Below are positions 1 to 7,264 of a stretch of DNA of 16,786 nt, one piece after another; position 1 is the stretch's first letter, and each line of letters starts with the position of its first letter. The stretch is from an uncultured Oscillospiraceae bacterium (lineage in GTDB: Bacteria; Bacillota; Clostridia; Oscillospirales; Ruminococcaceae): the NCBI GenBank assembly GCA_934488695.1, contig CAKSSH010000036.1:1-16786 (forward strand), read 5' to 3'. The notes beneath the pieces were generated by a model. The model saw only the letters and a list, made by a program, of their open reading frames with translations. It had not been told where the DNA came from and did no database searches. A program made the translations under genes and the position numbers.

Positions 1-225
1 TTCTTTGCCTGTGTCAAGGCTGCCTTTGCCATGCGTCGAAAAACCGTGCTTAATGCCGTTTCAGCCGCCTTTTCCATTGAAAAGCCGGTTTTGTCAAATG
101 CTCTGCTGCAGTCCAAAATTTCCCCGCTGGCGCGCGCCGAGGCGCTGGATATGGACGGGCTGTGCCGCCTTTCCGACACGGTTTTTTCGCTGCGCCCGGA
201 GGCTTTCGGCAGTTTTTCTGAATAA
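1..225 (+). CDS. rsmA: 16S rRNA dimethyladenosine transferase RsmA/KsgA, 3' end (partial)
   Basis: Frame 1 is open from the window edge to a TAA at 223-225 and gives 74 residues. The stretch FFACVKAAFAMRRKT near the start matches the conserved C-terminal segment of KsgA (aromatic, hydrophobic, then a RRKT-type motif). It is followed by the typical small helical tail ending in a RAE-x-L-x(n)-L segment. The family dimethylates two adjacent adenines in helix 45 of 16S rRNA and acts in late 30S assembly. The catalytic N-terminal domain lies outside the window, so activity cannot be judged. In Bacillus ksgA is also found some genes upstream of prs; here it is immediately upstream. The family call is inferred from the C-terminal motif only, but that motif is quite specific. 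Confidence 0.82.
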   Translation, partial: FFACVKAAFAMRRKTVLNAVSAAFSIEKPVLSNALLQSKISPLARAEALDMDGLCRLSDTVFSLRPEAFGSFSE

Positions 226-245
226 GCGGTTAGAAAAAGTAGAAT

Positions 246-293
246 GTTGTCGCATTTTCTGTATAGACAGTTGTCGTTTTTTGTGATAGAATA
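246..293 (+). repeat. Imperfect 24-base tandem duplication in the prs promoter
   Basis: Two adjacent 24-base copies, 246-269 and 270-293, both begin GTTGTCG. Both continue with a TTTT run, a TG, and an (A)TAGA element. The second copy contains the proposed -10 box and the first contains the proposed -35 box, so the duplication spans the promoter. Confidence 0.5.
264..292 (+). promoter_or_regulatory. Sigma-A-type promoter for prs
   Basis: A -35 box TAGACA (264-269, five of six consensus bases) lies 17 bases from a -10 box TAGAAT (287-292). The -10 box is preceded by TGA, an extended -10 TGn. Transcription would start near 299 and leave a leader of about 80 bases before prs. It lies between the rsmA stop and prs and points toward prs. 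Box choice rests on consensus match and spacing only. Confidence 0.6.
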
Positions 294-314
294 AAAGAAG
301 AGAAAAAAGAGGGC

Positions 315-361
315 GACGCGGCCGAATTCCGGCGGACTGCGTCACCGGAAAAAACGCCGGA
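315..361 (+). promoter_or_regulatory. Structured prs leader with two mutually exclusive hairpins
   Basis: Hairpin one pairs GACGC (315-319) with GCGTC (339-343), with an inner GCCG/CGGC stem (321-324 with 330-333). Hairpin two pairs TCCGGCG (328-334) with CGCCGGA (355-361). The two share bases 328-343 and cannot coexist. Hairpin two runs into a GGAGG at 359-363. The likely prs ribosome binding site GGAG (367-370, 9 bases before ATG) sits just 3' of it. No known riboswitch class is recognised. Confidence 0.35.
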
Positions 362-379
362 GGAACGGAGTTATTAAAC

Positions 380-1339
380 ATGAATCTGCACGGTAAGGAC
401 ATCAAAATTTTTGCAGCGAATTCAAATCCGGATGTTGCGGCTCAAATTGCATCACGATTGGGGCTTCCGGTATGTAAATCCGAGGTTAGCACCTTTTCCG
501 ACGGCGAAATTTCAGTTTCGATCAAGGAATCGGTACGAGGCTCGGATGTTTTTGTGATTCAATCCACCAGCACCCCGGTTAACGACCATTTGATGGAGCT
601 GCTCATCATGCTGGACGCTTTCAAGCGCGCCTCGGCCGGCCGAATCACCGCCGTTATGCCTTATTTCGGTTATGCCCGGCAGGACCGCAAGGCTAAAGCA
701 CGCGATCCCATTTCCGCCAAGCTGTGTGCCGATCTGTTGACCGCCGCCGGCGCGGACCGTGTTCTGACCATGGACCTTCATGCTCCGCAGATTCAGGGCT
801 TTTTCAACATTCCGGTGGACAACCTGCTCGGCGTTCCCATTCTGGCGCCCTTCTTCTGTAATAAATTCCGCGAAAATAAGGACGAATTTGTTGTAGTCTC
901 CCCCGACCTCGGGTCGGTCACCCGCGCCCGCAATTTTGCCGCCCGCTTCGATGCGCCGCTGGCAATTGTGGACAAGCGCCGCGAAAGAGCCAATGTTTCC
1001 GAGGTTATGAACATCATCGGCAACGTTCAGGATAAACGCGTTATTCTGGTAGACGATATGGTGGACACTGCCGGCACGCTGTGCAACAGTGCCAAAGCCG
1101 TTATGGAAGTCGGCGGCGCTAAAGAGGTCTATGCCTGCGCGACTCACGGCGTCCTTTCCGGCCCCGCCATTGAGCGTATTCAGGAAAGCCCCATCAAGGA
1201 GCTCATTTTCCTGGACACCATTTCGCTGAAGCCCGAGCAACGCATTGACAAAATCAAAACCATTCCGGTTGCGCCGGTTTTTGCCGAAGCGATTGAACGC
1301 ATTTATGAGGACAAGCCGGTCTCCCCGCTGTTCGGCTGA
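380..1339 (+). CDS. prs: Ribose-phosphate pyrophosphokinase (PRPP synthetase)
   Basis: The 319-residue product matches class I PRPP synthetase over full length. The enzyme transfers pyrophosphate from ATP to ribose 5-phosphate, making PRPP for purine, pyrimidine, histidine, tryptophan and NAD synthesis in the cytosol. Visible motifs are the N-terminal FAANSNPDVA segment, FSDGE near residue 39, the YARQDRK segment (98-104), DLHAPQIQGFF (132-142), the catalytic flexible-loop KRRERAN (199-205) and the PRPP-binding loop VILVDDMVDTAGT (221-233). The ATG is supported by GGAG at 367-370 with 9-base spacing. A promoter and structured leader lie upstream. Downstream, a hairpin separates it from pth, which may lower readthrough into the rest of the cluster. 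The linkage prs-pth-mfd is the usual Firmicutes arrangement. Confidence 0.97.
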   Translation: MNLHGKDIKIFAANSNPDVAAQIASRLGLPVCKSEVSTFSDGEISVSIKESVRGSDVFVIQSTSTPVNDHLMELLIMLDAFKRASAGRITAVMPYFGYARQDRKAKARDPISAKLCADLLTAAGADRVLTMDLHAPQIQGFFNIPVDNLLGVPILAPFFCNKFRENKDEFVVVSPDLGSVTRARNFAARFDAPLAIVDKRRERANVSEVMNIIGNVQDKRVILVDDMVDTAGTLCNSAKAVMEVGGAKEVYACATHGVLSGPAIERIQESPIKELIFLDTISLKPEQRIDKIKTIPVAPVFAEAIERIYEDKPVSPLFG

Positions 1340-1365
1340 TTTTCTTGAAACCACTGTATCCTGTT

Positions 1366-1425
1366 GCCCAAGCATTTAGCGCCTCCCGTGCCGAATGTTT
1401 GGGCTTTTGGATTATTTTATATTTT
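1366..1425 (+). terminator. Hairpin with imperfect U-tract between prs and pth
   Basis: GCCCAAGCATT (1366-1376) pairs with AATGTTTGGGC (1394-1404), 11 pairs including one G-U. The 17-base loop is followed by TTTTGGATTATTTT and further T-rich DNA. No convincing promoter lies between it and pth, so it is probably a leaky terminator or an intercistronic processing/stability hairpin. Confidence 0.5.
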
Positions 1426-1439
1426 CCGGAGGAACGGTT

Positions 1440-2030
1440 ATGCTGTTTTCTAAAAAAAGCGCCGGCGTAGACGCGTTGGTGGTCGGGCTCGGAAACCCCG
1501 GCCTGCGCTATCGAAACACGCGGCACAATGTTGGCTTCTGTGCCGTTGATTACATTGCGGATAAGCTGGGTGTCCGGCCGGATAAATCCCGGTTTGATGC
1601 GCTTTATTGCAAGACCCGGATGGGCAGCAAAAATATTTTGCTTATAAAGCCCCAAACCTTCATGAACGAAAGCGGCCGTTCTGTCGGCAGCTTTGCCCGA
1701 TTTTTCAAAATTCCTCCTCAGGACATTTTGGTGATTTTCGATGATGTTTCGCTCGACGTCGGCCGCCTGCGTATTCGGCGCAGCGGCAGTGCCGGCGGAC
1801 ATAACGGCATTAAAAGTCTGATCGCTCATCTCGGCTCTCAGGACTTTCCGCGTATTAAAATAGGGGTCGGCCAAAAGCCGCACGCCGAAGACGATTTGGC
1901 TGACTGGGTGTTGGGGACCCTGCCGCCGCTTCAGCGGGAAACCATTGCCGCCGAAATGCCGGCAGTTTATGACGCCGTCTGCGACCTGCTTGACGGCAAC
2001 GCAGAAGCGGCAATGGCCAAATACAATTGA
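1440..2030 (+). CDS. pth: Peptidyl-tRNA hydrolase
   Basis: The 196-residue product matches bacterial Pth, which cleaves the ester bond of peptidyl-tRNAs released by stalled ribosomes and recycles tRNA. Motifs: GLGNPG (16-21) with the conserved Asn19, TRHNVGF (27-33) with the catalytic His29, KPQTFMNESG (70-79), the Asp pair at 101-102 with DVGRLRIRRSGSAGGHNG up to 123, and IKIGVGQKP (139-147). The ATG at 1440 is chosen because GGAGG lies at 1428-1432 with 7-base spacing. An in-frame ATG at 1395 would place the start inside the prs-pth hairpin and add residues not typical of the family. About eight residues precede the usual core. mfd follows after 59 bases, probably on the same transcript. 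Confidence 0.96.
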   Translation: MLFSKKSAGVDALVVGLGNPGLRYRNTRHNVGFCAVDYIADKLGVRPDKSRFDALYCKTRMGSKNILLIKPQTFMNESGRSVGSFARFFKIPPQDILVIFDDVSLDVGRLRIRRSGSAGGHNGIKSLIAHLGSQDFPRIKIGVGQKPHAEDDLADWVLGTLPPLQRETIAAEMPAVYDAVCDLLDGNAEAAMAKYN

Positions 2031-2068
2031 CGTTTTTTTCACTTTTTTGCAGCTGTTTTCTGCTAAAA

Positions 2069-2087
2069 TGACCCGAAGGAGGGGTCA
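2069..2087 (+). promoter_or_regulatory. Small hairpin carrying the mfd ribosome binding site
   Basis: TGACCC (2069-2074) pairs perfectly with GGGTCA (2082-2087) around a 7-base loop. The ribosome binding site AAGGAGG (2076-2082) lies almost wholly in that loop, 7 bases before the mfd ATG. This decides the mfd start. The fold may modulate initiation; that part is inference. Confidence 0.4.
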
Positions 2088-2089
2088 AA

Positions 2090-5000
2090 ATGCGCGTTTT
2101 TACACAACTTTTGAAATCAAGCCACAGCTTTCGCGAGCTGACGGACGCCCTGCAAAGCGGCAAAACGCCGATCAGCCTGCAGGGCGCCGCAGACATTCAC
2201 AAGGCGCATTTTGCCGCTGCCTGTGTCGATATGCTGCAAAAAAAAGCGCTGATTCTCTGCAAAAACGAAGTGTCGGGGCGGCAGCTATGCCGGGACATCA
2301 ACGCTTTTCTCGGTGAAGAGGCTGCTCTTTTTTATCCCGAGCGGGATTTGAGTTTCTCTCTGTCGCAGACTGCTTCCCGAGAATACGAGCAGGAACGATT
2401 AGCGGCATTGTGTCGTTTTTCTTTCGGAGAATTGCCGATTTTGGTATCCTCTGCAGCAGCTGCCATGCAATATACCGTTCAAAAAGATCAGCTTAAAAAC
2501 AGCTTTTTTACTCTGCAAAACGGCGGGATCCTTTCGGTTGACAAGCTTACAAGCCGGCTGCTGGCCGGTGGATACACTCGGCGCACGCAAATTGACGGCG
2601 TCGGGCAATTTTCGGTTCGCGGCGGTATTGTCGATTTATATTGTCCCACCCAAAAATGGCCGGTACGGCTGGAGCTTTGGGGAGACGAAATCGACAGTCT
2701 GTCCTATTTTGACCCGGATACCCAGCGGCGCACCGAAGCCTTGAACAGCGTTACCGTCACGCCGGCTCGTGAGCTCTTCGGGGATGTCGCCGTGCTTCTC
2801 CCAAAGCTTCGAGCACTGGAAGAAAAGCAGCGGGACTTGACCCGCAGCCGTTCCCTTGCGCAGGACATTGCTCTGCTGGAAAGCGGTGCCGAGTGCTGCA
2901 CCGACAAATATCTACCGCTTTCCGAAAGCTGCGGCAGTCTTTTTGACCTGCCCGCCGGAACTCTTTTGTTTGTGTCGGAATACAGCGAATGTTTGGAGTC
3001 GGCGCGCGGATACCACGAGCGTCTGATGCTCCAGGTGTCTGAACTGATTGATAGCGGAGAGCTTGTCGGCCTCAACGGAAATTACGGGCTGAATGTATCG
3101 GATTTTTCCGATAGTATTGCAAAGGCGCCTTGTGTGCTGATGGACACCTTCAGCCGCTCCCTGCCGCTGATTTCTCCCAAAAAGCTGATTACGCTGCACG
3201 CCTCGCAGTCCGGTCTTTTTTCGCAGCGGCCCTCCAGTCTGCCGGAAACGCTTTCCGCTCAGCTCAAAAGCGGGATACTTCCGCTGGTCGCCCTGCCCAC
3301 GCGGCATATGGCGGACATTCTGTGCCGCGACCTTTTGCGGGAAAGAGTAACCGCACGAGTCATCTCGGCTGCCGATCAAGCACTGCCGGAGCCGGGATGC
3401 GTTTATCTGCTGGAGGCGGCCTTTTCCGCCTGCATGGAGTATCCCGAGGAACGCATTTCATTAACAGCCTTTGCCGGTGCGACCGGCAAAAAAAAGACCG
3501 GGGCCAAGAAAAATCGCGCGGTTTTTGACCTTTCTTCGGTCAGTGTCGGCGATTATGTGGTCCATTCGGCACATGGTATCGGCATTTATAAAGGAATGCA
3601 AAAGCTGGAGGTCCAGGGCGTTGTCAAGGATTACATCAAGATTCAGTATGGCGGCAGCGATGTGCTTTACGTCCCGGTCACCCAACTGGATCTGGTTGCC
3701 AAATACATCGGCGCTTCCTCCGAGGACACCGTCAAGCTGTCCCGGCTAGGCAGCGCCAGCTGGAAAAACGCCAGAGCCAGAGTTTCTCGCGCCGTTCGCG
3801 ATATGGCAAACGAGCTGACACAGCTGTATGCCAAACGGCTGCAGGTGCGCGGTTTTGCTTTTTCACCCGATTGCGACTGGCAGCGGGATTTTGAAGAACG
3901 TTTTCCGTACACCGAAACACCGGACCAGATTCGCTGTATTGCCGAAATCAAACAGGATATGGAGTCCCCCCGTCCGATGGAGCGGCTGCTGTGCGGCGAC
4001 GTCGGCTTTGGCAAAACCGAGGTGGCGCTGCGCGCAGCCATGAAATGCGTTATGGATTCCAAGCAATGCGCCATTCTGGTGCCGACCACCATTTTAGCCT
4101 ATCAGCACTATCGAACCGCTCTGGAGCGTTTTGACGGATTTCCGATTCAAATCGAGATGTTGTCCGGCTTTTGCACCGCAAAACAGCAACAGGAGATTTT
4201 GCGTCGCTTGGCGCGCGGTGAGACCGATATCATTGTCGGCACCCACCGGCTGCTGCAAAAGGATGTCCGTTTCCGGGACCTCGGTTTGGCTATTATCGAC
4301 GAGGAGCAGCGCTTTGGGGTTGCACATAAGGAAAAATTCAAAGAGCTGTACCCCGGCGTAGACCTGCTGACCCTGTCGGCAACCCCCATTCCGCGCACAC
4401 TGAACATGGCTATGGCCGGCGTTCGGGATATTTCTATGATTGAAGAGGCTCCGCAGGACCGTTATCCGGTGCAGACCTTCGTTTTGGAATATAATCGGCG
4501 GCTGCTGCACAGCGCTATTGAGCGGGAGCTTGCCCGCGGCGGCCAGATTTATTATATACACAACCGCATTGAGTCCATCCACCAAAAAGCATTAGAACTA
4601 CAAGGCGCCCTGCCCGGCTGCCGAATCGAGGTTGCGCACGGGCAAATGCCGTCGCATGAGCTGGAACGGGTTTGGAAACGGCTGACCGAGCACGAAATTG
4701 ATTTACTGGTCTGCACGACAATTATCGAAACCGGCGTTGATGTTGCCAACTGCAACACCCTGATTATTGAGGACGCCGATCGTATGGGGCTATCCCAGCT
4801 TTACCAGCTTCGCGGGCGAATCGGACGTTCCTCTCGCCGTGCCTTTGCCTATTTCACCTTCCGCCCGGGCAAAGAGCTCAGCGACATTGCCTCCCGGCGG
4901 CTTTCTGCCATTCGGGATTTCACGGCATTCGGCTCCGGTTTCCAAATTGCCCTGCGTGATTTGGAGATTCGCGGTGCCGGCAATATGCTGGGGGCACAGC

Positions 5001-5545
5001 AGCACGGGCACATGGACGCGGTTGGCTATGATATGTATCTCAAATTGCTCAATGAGGCGATTGCCGAACAGCGTGGAGAGGCTCCCGTGTCGGAGGACAA
5101 CGAATGTCTGATTGACATCCGAGTTTCGGCGCACATTCCGAACACATATATTGAGGACAACGTCCAACGTATCGAGGTTTACCGACACATTGCACTGATT
5201 CAAACCGATGAGGATGCCATGGACGTCACCGACGAGCTTATCGACCGATACGGGGATCCGCCGCGCGAGGTCAGTCTGCTTATCAGTGTGGCTCTTTTAC
5301 GGGCGCTTTGCAAAAAAGCCGGTATTTCAACAATCACTCAGAAAACCGATTTTGCCGTTGTGGAATTTCTGCACCCGGAGCTGTCGCGCCTCTCGGCGGC
5401 CTGCGCCGCTTTTCCGGGTAAGGTTTTCCTTTCAAACGGAAAGGCCCCTTATCTCTCAGTCAAAATCAAAAACGAAAAGGATGTTTTAGCCGATTTGACC
5501 GATTTGGCTTCCCTGCTTTCCGAAAAAGAAAAAAATGACGCCTAA
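2090..5545 (+). CDS. mfd: Transcription-repair coupling factor Mfd
   Basis: The 1151-residue product has full Mfd length and domain order. Mfd recognises RNA polymerase stalled at lesions, displaces it by ATP-driven DNA translocation, and recruits UvrA. The N-terminal UvrB-like part shows FSVRGGIVD at about 174-182. The RNA-polymerase-interacting domain includes DYVVHSAHGIG from residue 488 and YVPVTQLDLV after it. The helicase core shows Walker A GDVGFGKTE (636-644), VGTHRLL, the DEEQ box (737-740), LSATPIPRT, and the translocation-motif region IIETGVDV from 878 with QLRGRIGRS after it. The C-terminal regulatory TRCF domain follows a RGAGNMLGAQQHGH segment. The start is fixed by AAGGAGG at 2076-2082. 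The next gene begins 12 bases after the stop. Confidence 0.97.
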   Translation: MRVFTQLLKSSHSFRELTDALQSGKTPISLQGAADIHKAHFAAACVDMLQKKALILCKNEVSGRQLCRDINAFLGEEAALFYPERDLSFSLSQTASREYEQERLAALCRFSFGELPILVSSAAAAMQYTVQKDQLKNSFFTLQNGGILSVDKLTSRLLAGGYTRRTQIDGVGQFSVRGGIVDLYCPTQKWPVRLELWGDEIDSLSYFDPDTQRRTEALNSVTVTPARELFGDVAVLLPKLRALEEKQRDLTRSRSLAQDIALLESGAECCTDKYLPLSESCGSLFDLPAGTLLFVSEYSECLESARGYHERLMLQVSELIDSGELVGLNGNYGLNVSDFSDSIAKAPCVLMDTFSRSLPLISPKKLITLHASQSGLFSQRPSSLPETLSAQLKSGILPLVALPTRHMADILCRDLLRERVTARVISAADQALPEPGCVYLLEAAFSACMEYPEERISLTAFAGATGKKKTGAKKNRAVFDLSSVSVGDYVVHSAHGIGIYKGMQKLEVQGVVKDYIKIQYGGSDVLYVPVTQLDLVAKYIGASSEDTVKLSRLGSASWKNARARVSRAVRDMANELTQLYAKRLQVRGFAFSPDCDWQRDFEERFPYTETPDQIRCIAEIKQDMESPRPMERLLCGDVGFGKTEVALRAAMKCVMDSKQCAILVPTTILAYQHYRTALERFDGFPIQIEMLSGFCTAKQQQEILRRLARGETDIIVGTHRLLQKDVRFRDLGLAIIDEEQRFGVAHKEKFKELYPGVDLLTLSATPIPRTLNMAMAGVRDISMIEEAPQDRYPVQTFVLEYNRRLLHSAIERELARGGQIYYIHNRIESIHQKALELQGALPGCRIEVAHGQMPSHELERVWKRLTEHEIDLLVCTTIIETGVDVANCNTLIIEDADRMGLSQLYQLRGRIGRSSRRAFAYFTFRPGKELSDIASRRLSAIRDFTAFGSGFQIALRDLEIRGAGNMLGAQQHGHMDAVGYDMYLKLLNEAIAEQRGEAPVSEDNECLIDIRVSAHIPNTYIEDNVQRIEVYRHIALIQTDEDAMDVTDELIDRYGDPPREVSLLISVALLRALCKKAGISTITQKTDFAVVEFLHPELSRLSAACAAFPGKVFLSNGKAPYLSVKIKNEKDVLADLTDLASLLSEKEKNDA

Positions 5546-5556
5546 GGAGGGATTCT

Positions 5557-6717
5557 ATGCCCGCTCTTTTAAAAAAGGTCTGGTTTCAGCAGCTGGTCAC
5601 TGTTTTACTGTCGGCGGCACTGATTTGGGTCGGCAGTTTTTTCTGCAGATACCATTCTCCGACCGTTACCGATTCCGACTTTGAACGGGCGACGGTACAG
5701 GAGGTTATTGCCGTCACCGAAGAAAGTGGGCTGAACAACACGGTTACAAAAACCGTCTTTTTCAGGGCGGTGCTGACAAGCGGAAAGCAAAAAGGGACTT
5801 CCTTTTCTATGACCCAAACGCTGGATGAAATGATGCCGCCGGTTCCCCGGCAGGTGGAGCCGGGGGACCGGATTTTGGTCGTCTACAGCGAGCCGTCGGA
5901 AAAAACCGGCAGTATCAGCGGCTGGTCTTATGCCGGCAGCAATCACACCCTCGGTACGGCTGTTTTGATTGGTGCGTTTTTGCTCATTATCCTGCTTATC
6001 GGCCGTTCAAAAGGCATTACGACCATCCTGTCCTTGCTTTTAACCATTGCCGCGGTTTTTCTCGTCTATTTACCGTCGGTGCTTCGGGGACAAAACATTT
6101 ATTTCATGACGATTTTAGTGTCATTATTTGTCATTTTATCCTCCCTTTGTACCCTGAACGGCTGGAACCGAAAGACCCTCTGCGCCGTCGTCGGAAATGC
6201 CGGCGGCGTTCTCGCAGCCGGCATTCTGTCTTTTTTTATTAACCGTGCCTTTGGCATTACCGGCATTTTAAATCAGGACTACCTCTTTTTGACCATGCTT
6301 GAGGGCGGTGTACAAATTGATTTAAAGGCGCTGATTTGGGGCGGCATCCTGATCGGCTCCCTCGGCGCCGTCATGGATGTTGCCATGTCGCTGGCCTCGG
6401 CCATGTATGAGCTTTCGGAGCAAATGTACGAGCCGACCGTCAAGCGTCTTTTGATTTCCGGCATGAATATCGGCCGGGACGCTATCGGCACCATGACCAA
6501 TACGTTGATTTTAGCTTATGTCGGCGGTTCTATGGCAACCATTCTGCTGTTTTTTGCTTACACGCAGGATATCGCCGCCTTGCTGAATTACGAAATGCTT
6601 TTAGTGGAAATTATTCAGTCCGTTGTCGGCAGCGCCGGGATTCTGCTGGCAGTTCCCATTACGGTTTTCTTTTCGGCATGGCTGCTACTTTTACGCCGCA
6701 GTGCCGAGAGTAATTAA
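5557..6717 (+). CDS. YibE/F family integral membrane protein
   Basis: The 386-residue product has one N-terminal membrane segment (about 10-29), an extracytoplasmic region of about 100 residues, then about seven membrane segments (roughly 132-149, 153-171, 181-200, 207-228, 259-283, 308-335, 353-379). The segments GSLGAVMDVAMSLASA (267-282) and SGMNIGRDAIGTMTNTLIL (301-319) are hallmarks of the YibE/F family (Pfam PF07907). Its biochemical function is not established, though a transport role is often supposed. This is the single-chain form, whereas some lactobacilli split the family into two genes. A strong AAGGAGGG (5544-5551) overlaps the mfd stop and lies 5 bases upstream of the ATG, so it is almost certainly co-transcribed with mfd. 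Its TAA is embedded in the terminator stem that closes the cluster. Confidence 0.88.
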   Translation: MPALLKKVWFQQLVTVLLSAALIWVGSFFCRYHSPTVTDSDFERATVQEVIAVTEESGLNNTVTKTVFFRAVLTSGKQKGTSFSMTQTLDEMMPPVPRQVEPGDRILVVYSEPSEKTGSISGWSYAGSNHTLGTAVLIGAFLLIILLIGRSKGITTILSLLLTIAAVFLVYLPSVLRGQNIYFMTILVSLFVILSSLCTLNGWNRKTLCAVVGNAGGVLAAGILSFFINRAFGITGILNQDYLFLTMLEGGVQIDLKALIWGGILIGSLGAVMDVAMSLASAMYELSEQMYEPTVKRLLISGMNIGRDAIGTMTNTLILAYVGGSMATILLFFAYTQDIAALLNYEMLLVEIIQSVVGSAGILLAVPITVFFSAWLLLLRRSAESN

Positions 6718-6790
6718 AAAGAGCCGCCAAAAGAAAAGCCTTTACGACAAGTTTTTCGTCGCTTGGGAATTTCTTTTGGCGGCTCTTTTT
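6716..6790. terminator. Bidirectional rho-independent terminator between convergent clusters
   Basis: Bases 6716-6736 and 6770-6790 form a perfect 21-base inverted repeat, with core GAGCCGCCAAAAGAAA on the left. It is flanked by AAAAA on one side and TTTTT on the other, so it should work in both directions. A smaller stem CGAC/GTCG (6745-6748 with 6758-6761) lies inside the loop. It ends the + strand prs-pth-mfd-yibE/F run and the - strand rimP operon. The last two bases of the YibE/F stop codon are part of the stem. Confidence 0.93.
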
Positions 6791-6835
6791 ATGTTGTGGT
6801 TTTAAAGTGCCTTCTGGCCTCGGGCAGCTTTTGCG

Positions 6836-7264
6836 TCAGGAGCGGTGCAGCAGCTTTTGCATGACCTCAAGCGCCTGCTGCGGATCTTCAACATCGAGAG
6901 TTGCCTGTTCAATGGGACAGAAACCGTCGCCCGAACGATTGCGGATAGCCGGAACGCAGGCGTCCCACAAAACCGGAATATTATTTTGCAAAAGCAAGCT
7001 GCGTGCGGACTGACTGATGACGCCGGCCCAAACCGCCTGAACGCCCATCAGGATATAACAAAAGGCGGCTCCGCGGCCGACCACACGGTCGGCCGCAAAA
7101 AAGCCGGTCAGCTCTCGTTTTTCCTCCAATAATTGCAAAAGCGGTGCGACCCCTCGTTCAAAGCTCTCAATAAAAACGCCGTTTTTACAAAACACACAGG
7201 TGCACCGGTGTGCAAGCAACCGACGCCGGGCTACCATAAGTTCTTCTTTCCATAAAGGATTCAT
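6836..7264 (-). CDS. DUF1893 family protein (deaminase-fold, function unknown)
   Basis: The 142-residue product resembles the DUF1893 family (Pfam PF08973, typified by Thermotoga TM1506), reported to have a cytidine-deaminase-like fold. Family-like segments are CKNGVFIESFERGVAPLLQL (26-45), FAADRVVGRGAAFCYILMGV (56-75), AGVISQSA (80-87), and the NRSGDGFCPIEQA block (109-121) with Cys116. Additional cysteines are at 21, 23, 26 and 69. No signal peptide or membrane anchor is evident. Its ATG overlaps the stop of the upstream membrane protein as ATGA, so translation is probably coupled. It is the last gene of the rimP operon before the shared terminator. Substrate and role are unknown; the family assignment is from remembered motif patterns. 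Confidence 0.78.
   Translation of the reverse strand: MNPLWKEELMVARRRLLAHRCTCVFCKNGVFIESFERGVAPLLQLLEEKRELTGFFAADRVVGRGAAFCYILMGVQAVWAGVISQSARSLLLQNNIPVLWDACVPAIRNRSGDGFCPIEQATLDVEDPQQALEVMQKLLHRS

Noticed and set aside
512..1375. - strand open frame of 287 codons opposite prs
   Set aside because: Shadow of prs with no ribosome binding site or domain.
1254..2042. - strand open frame of 262 codons opposite pth
   Set aside because: Shadow of pth crossing the prs end and the intergenic hairpin.
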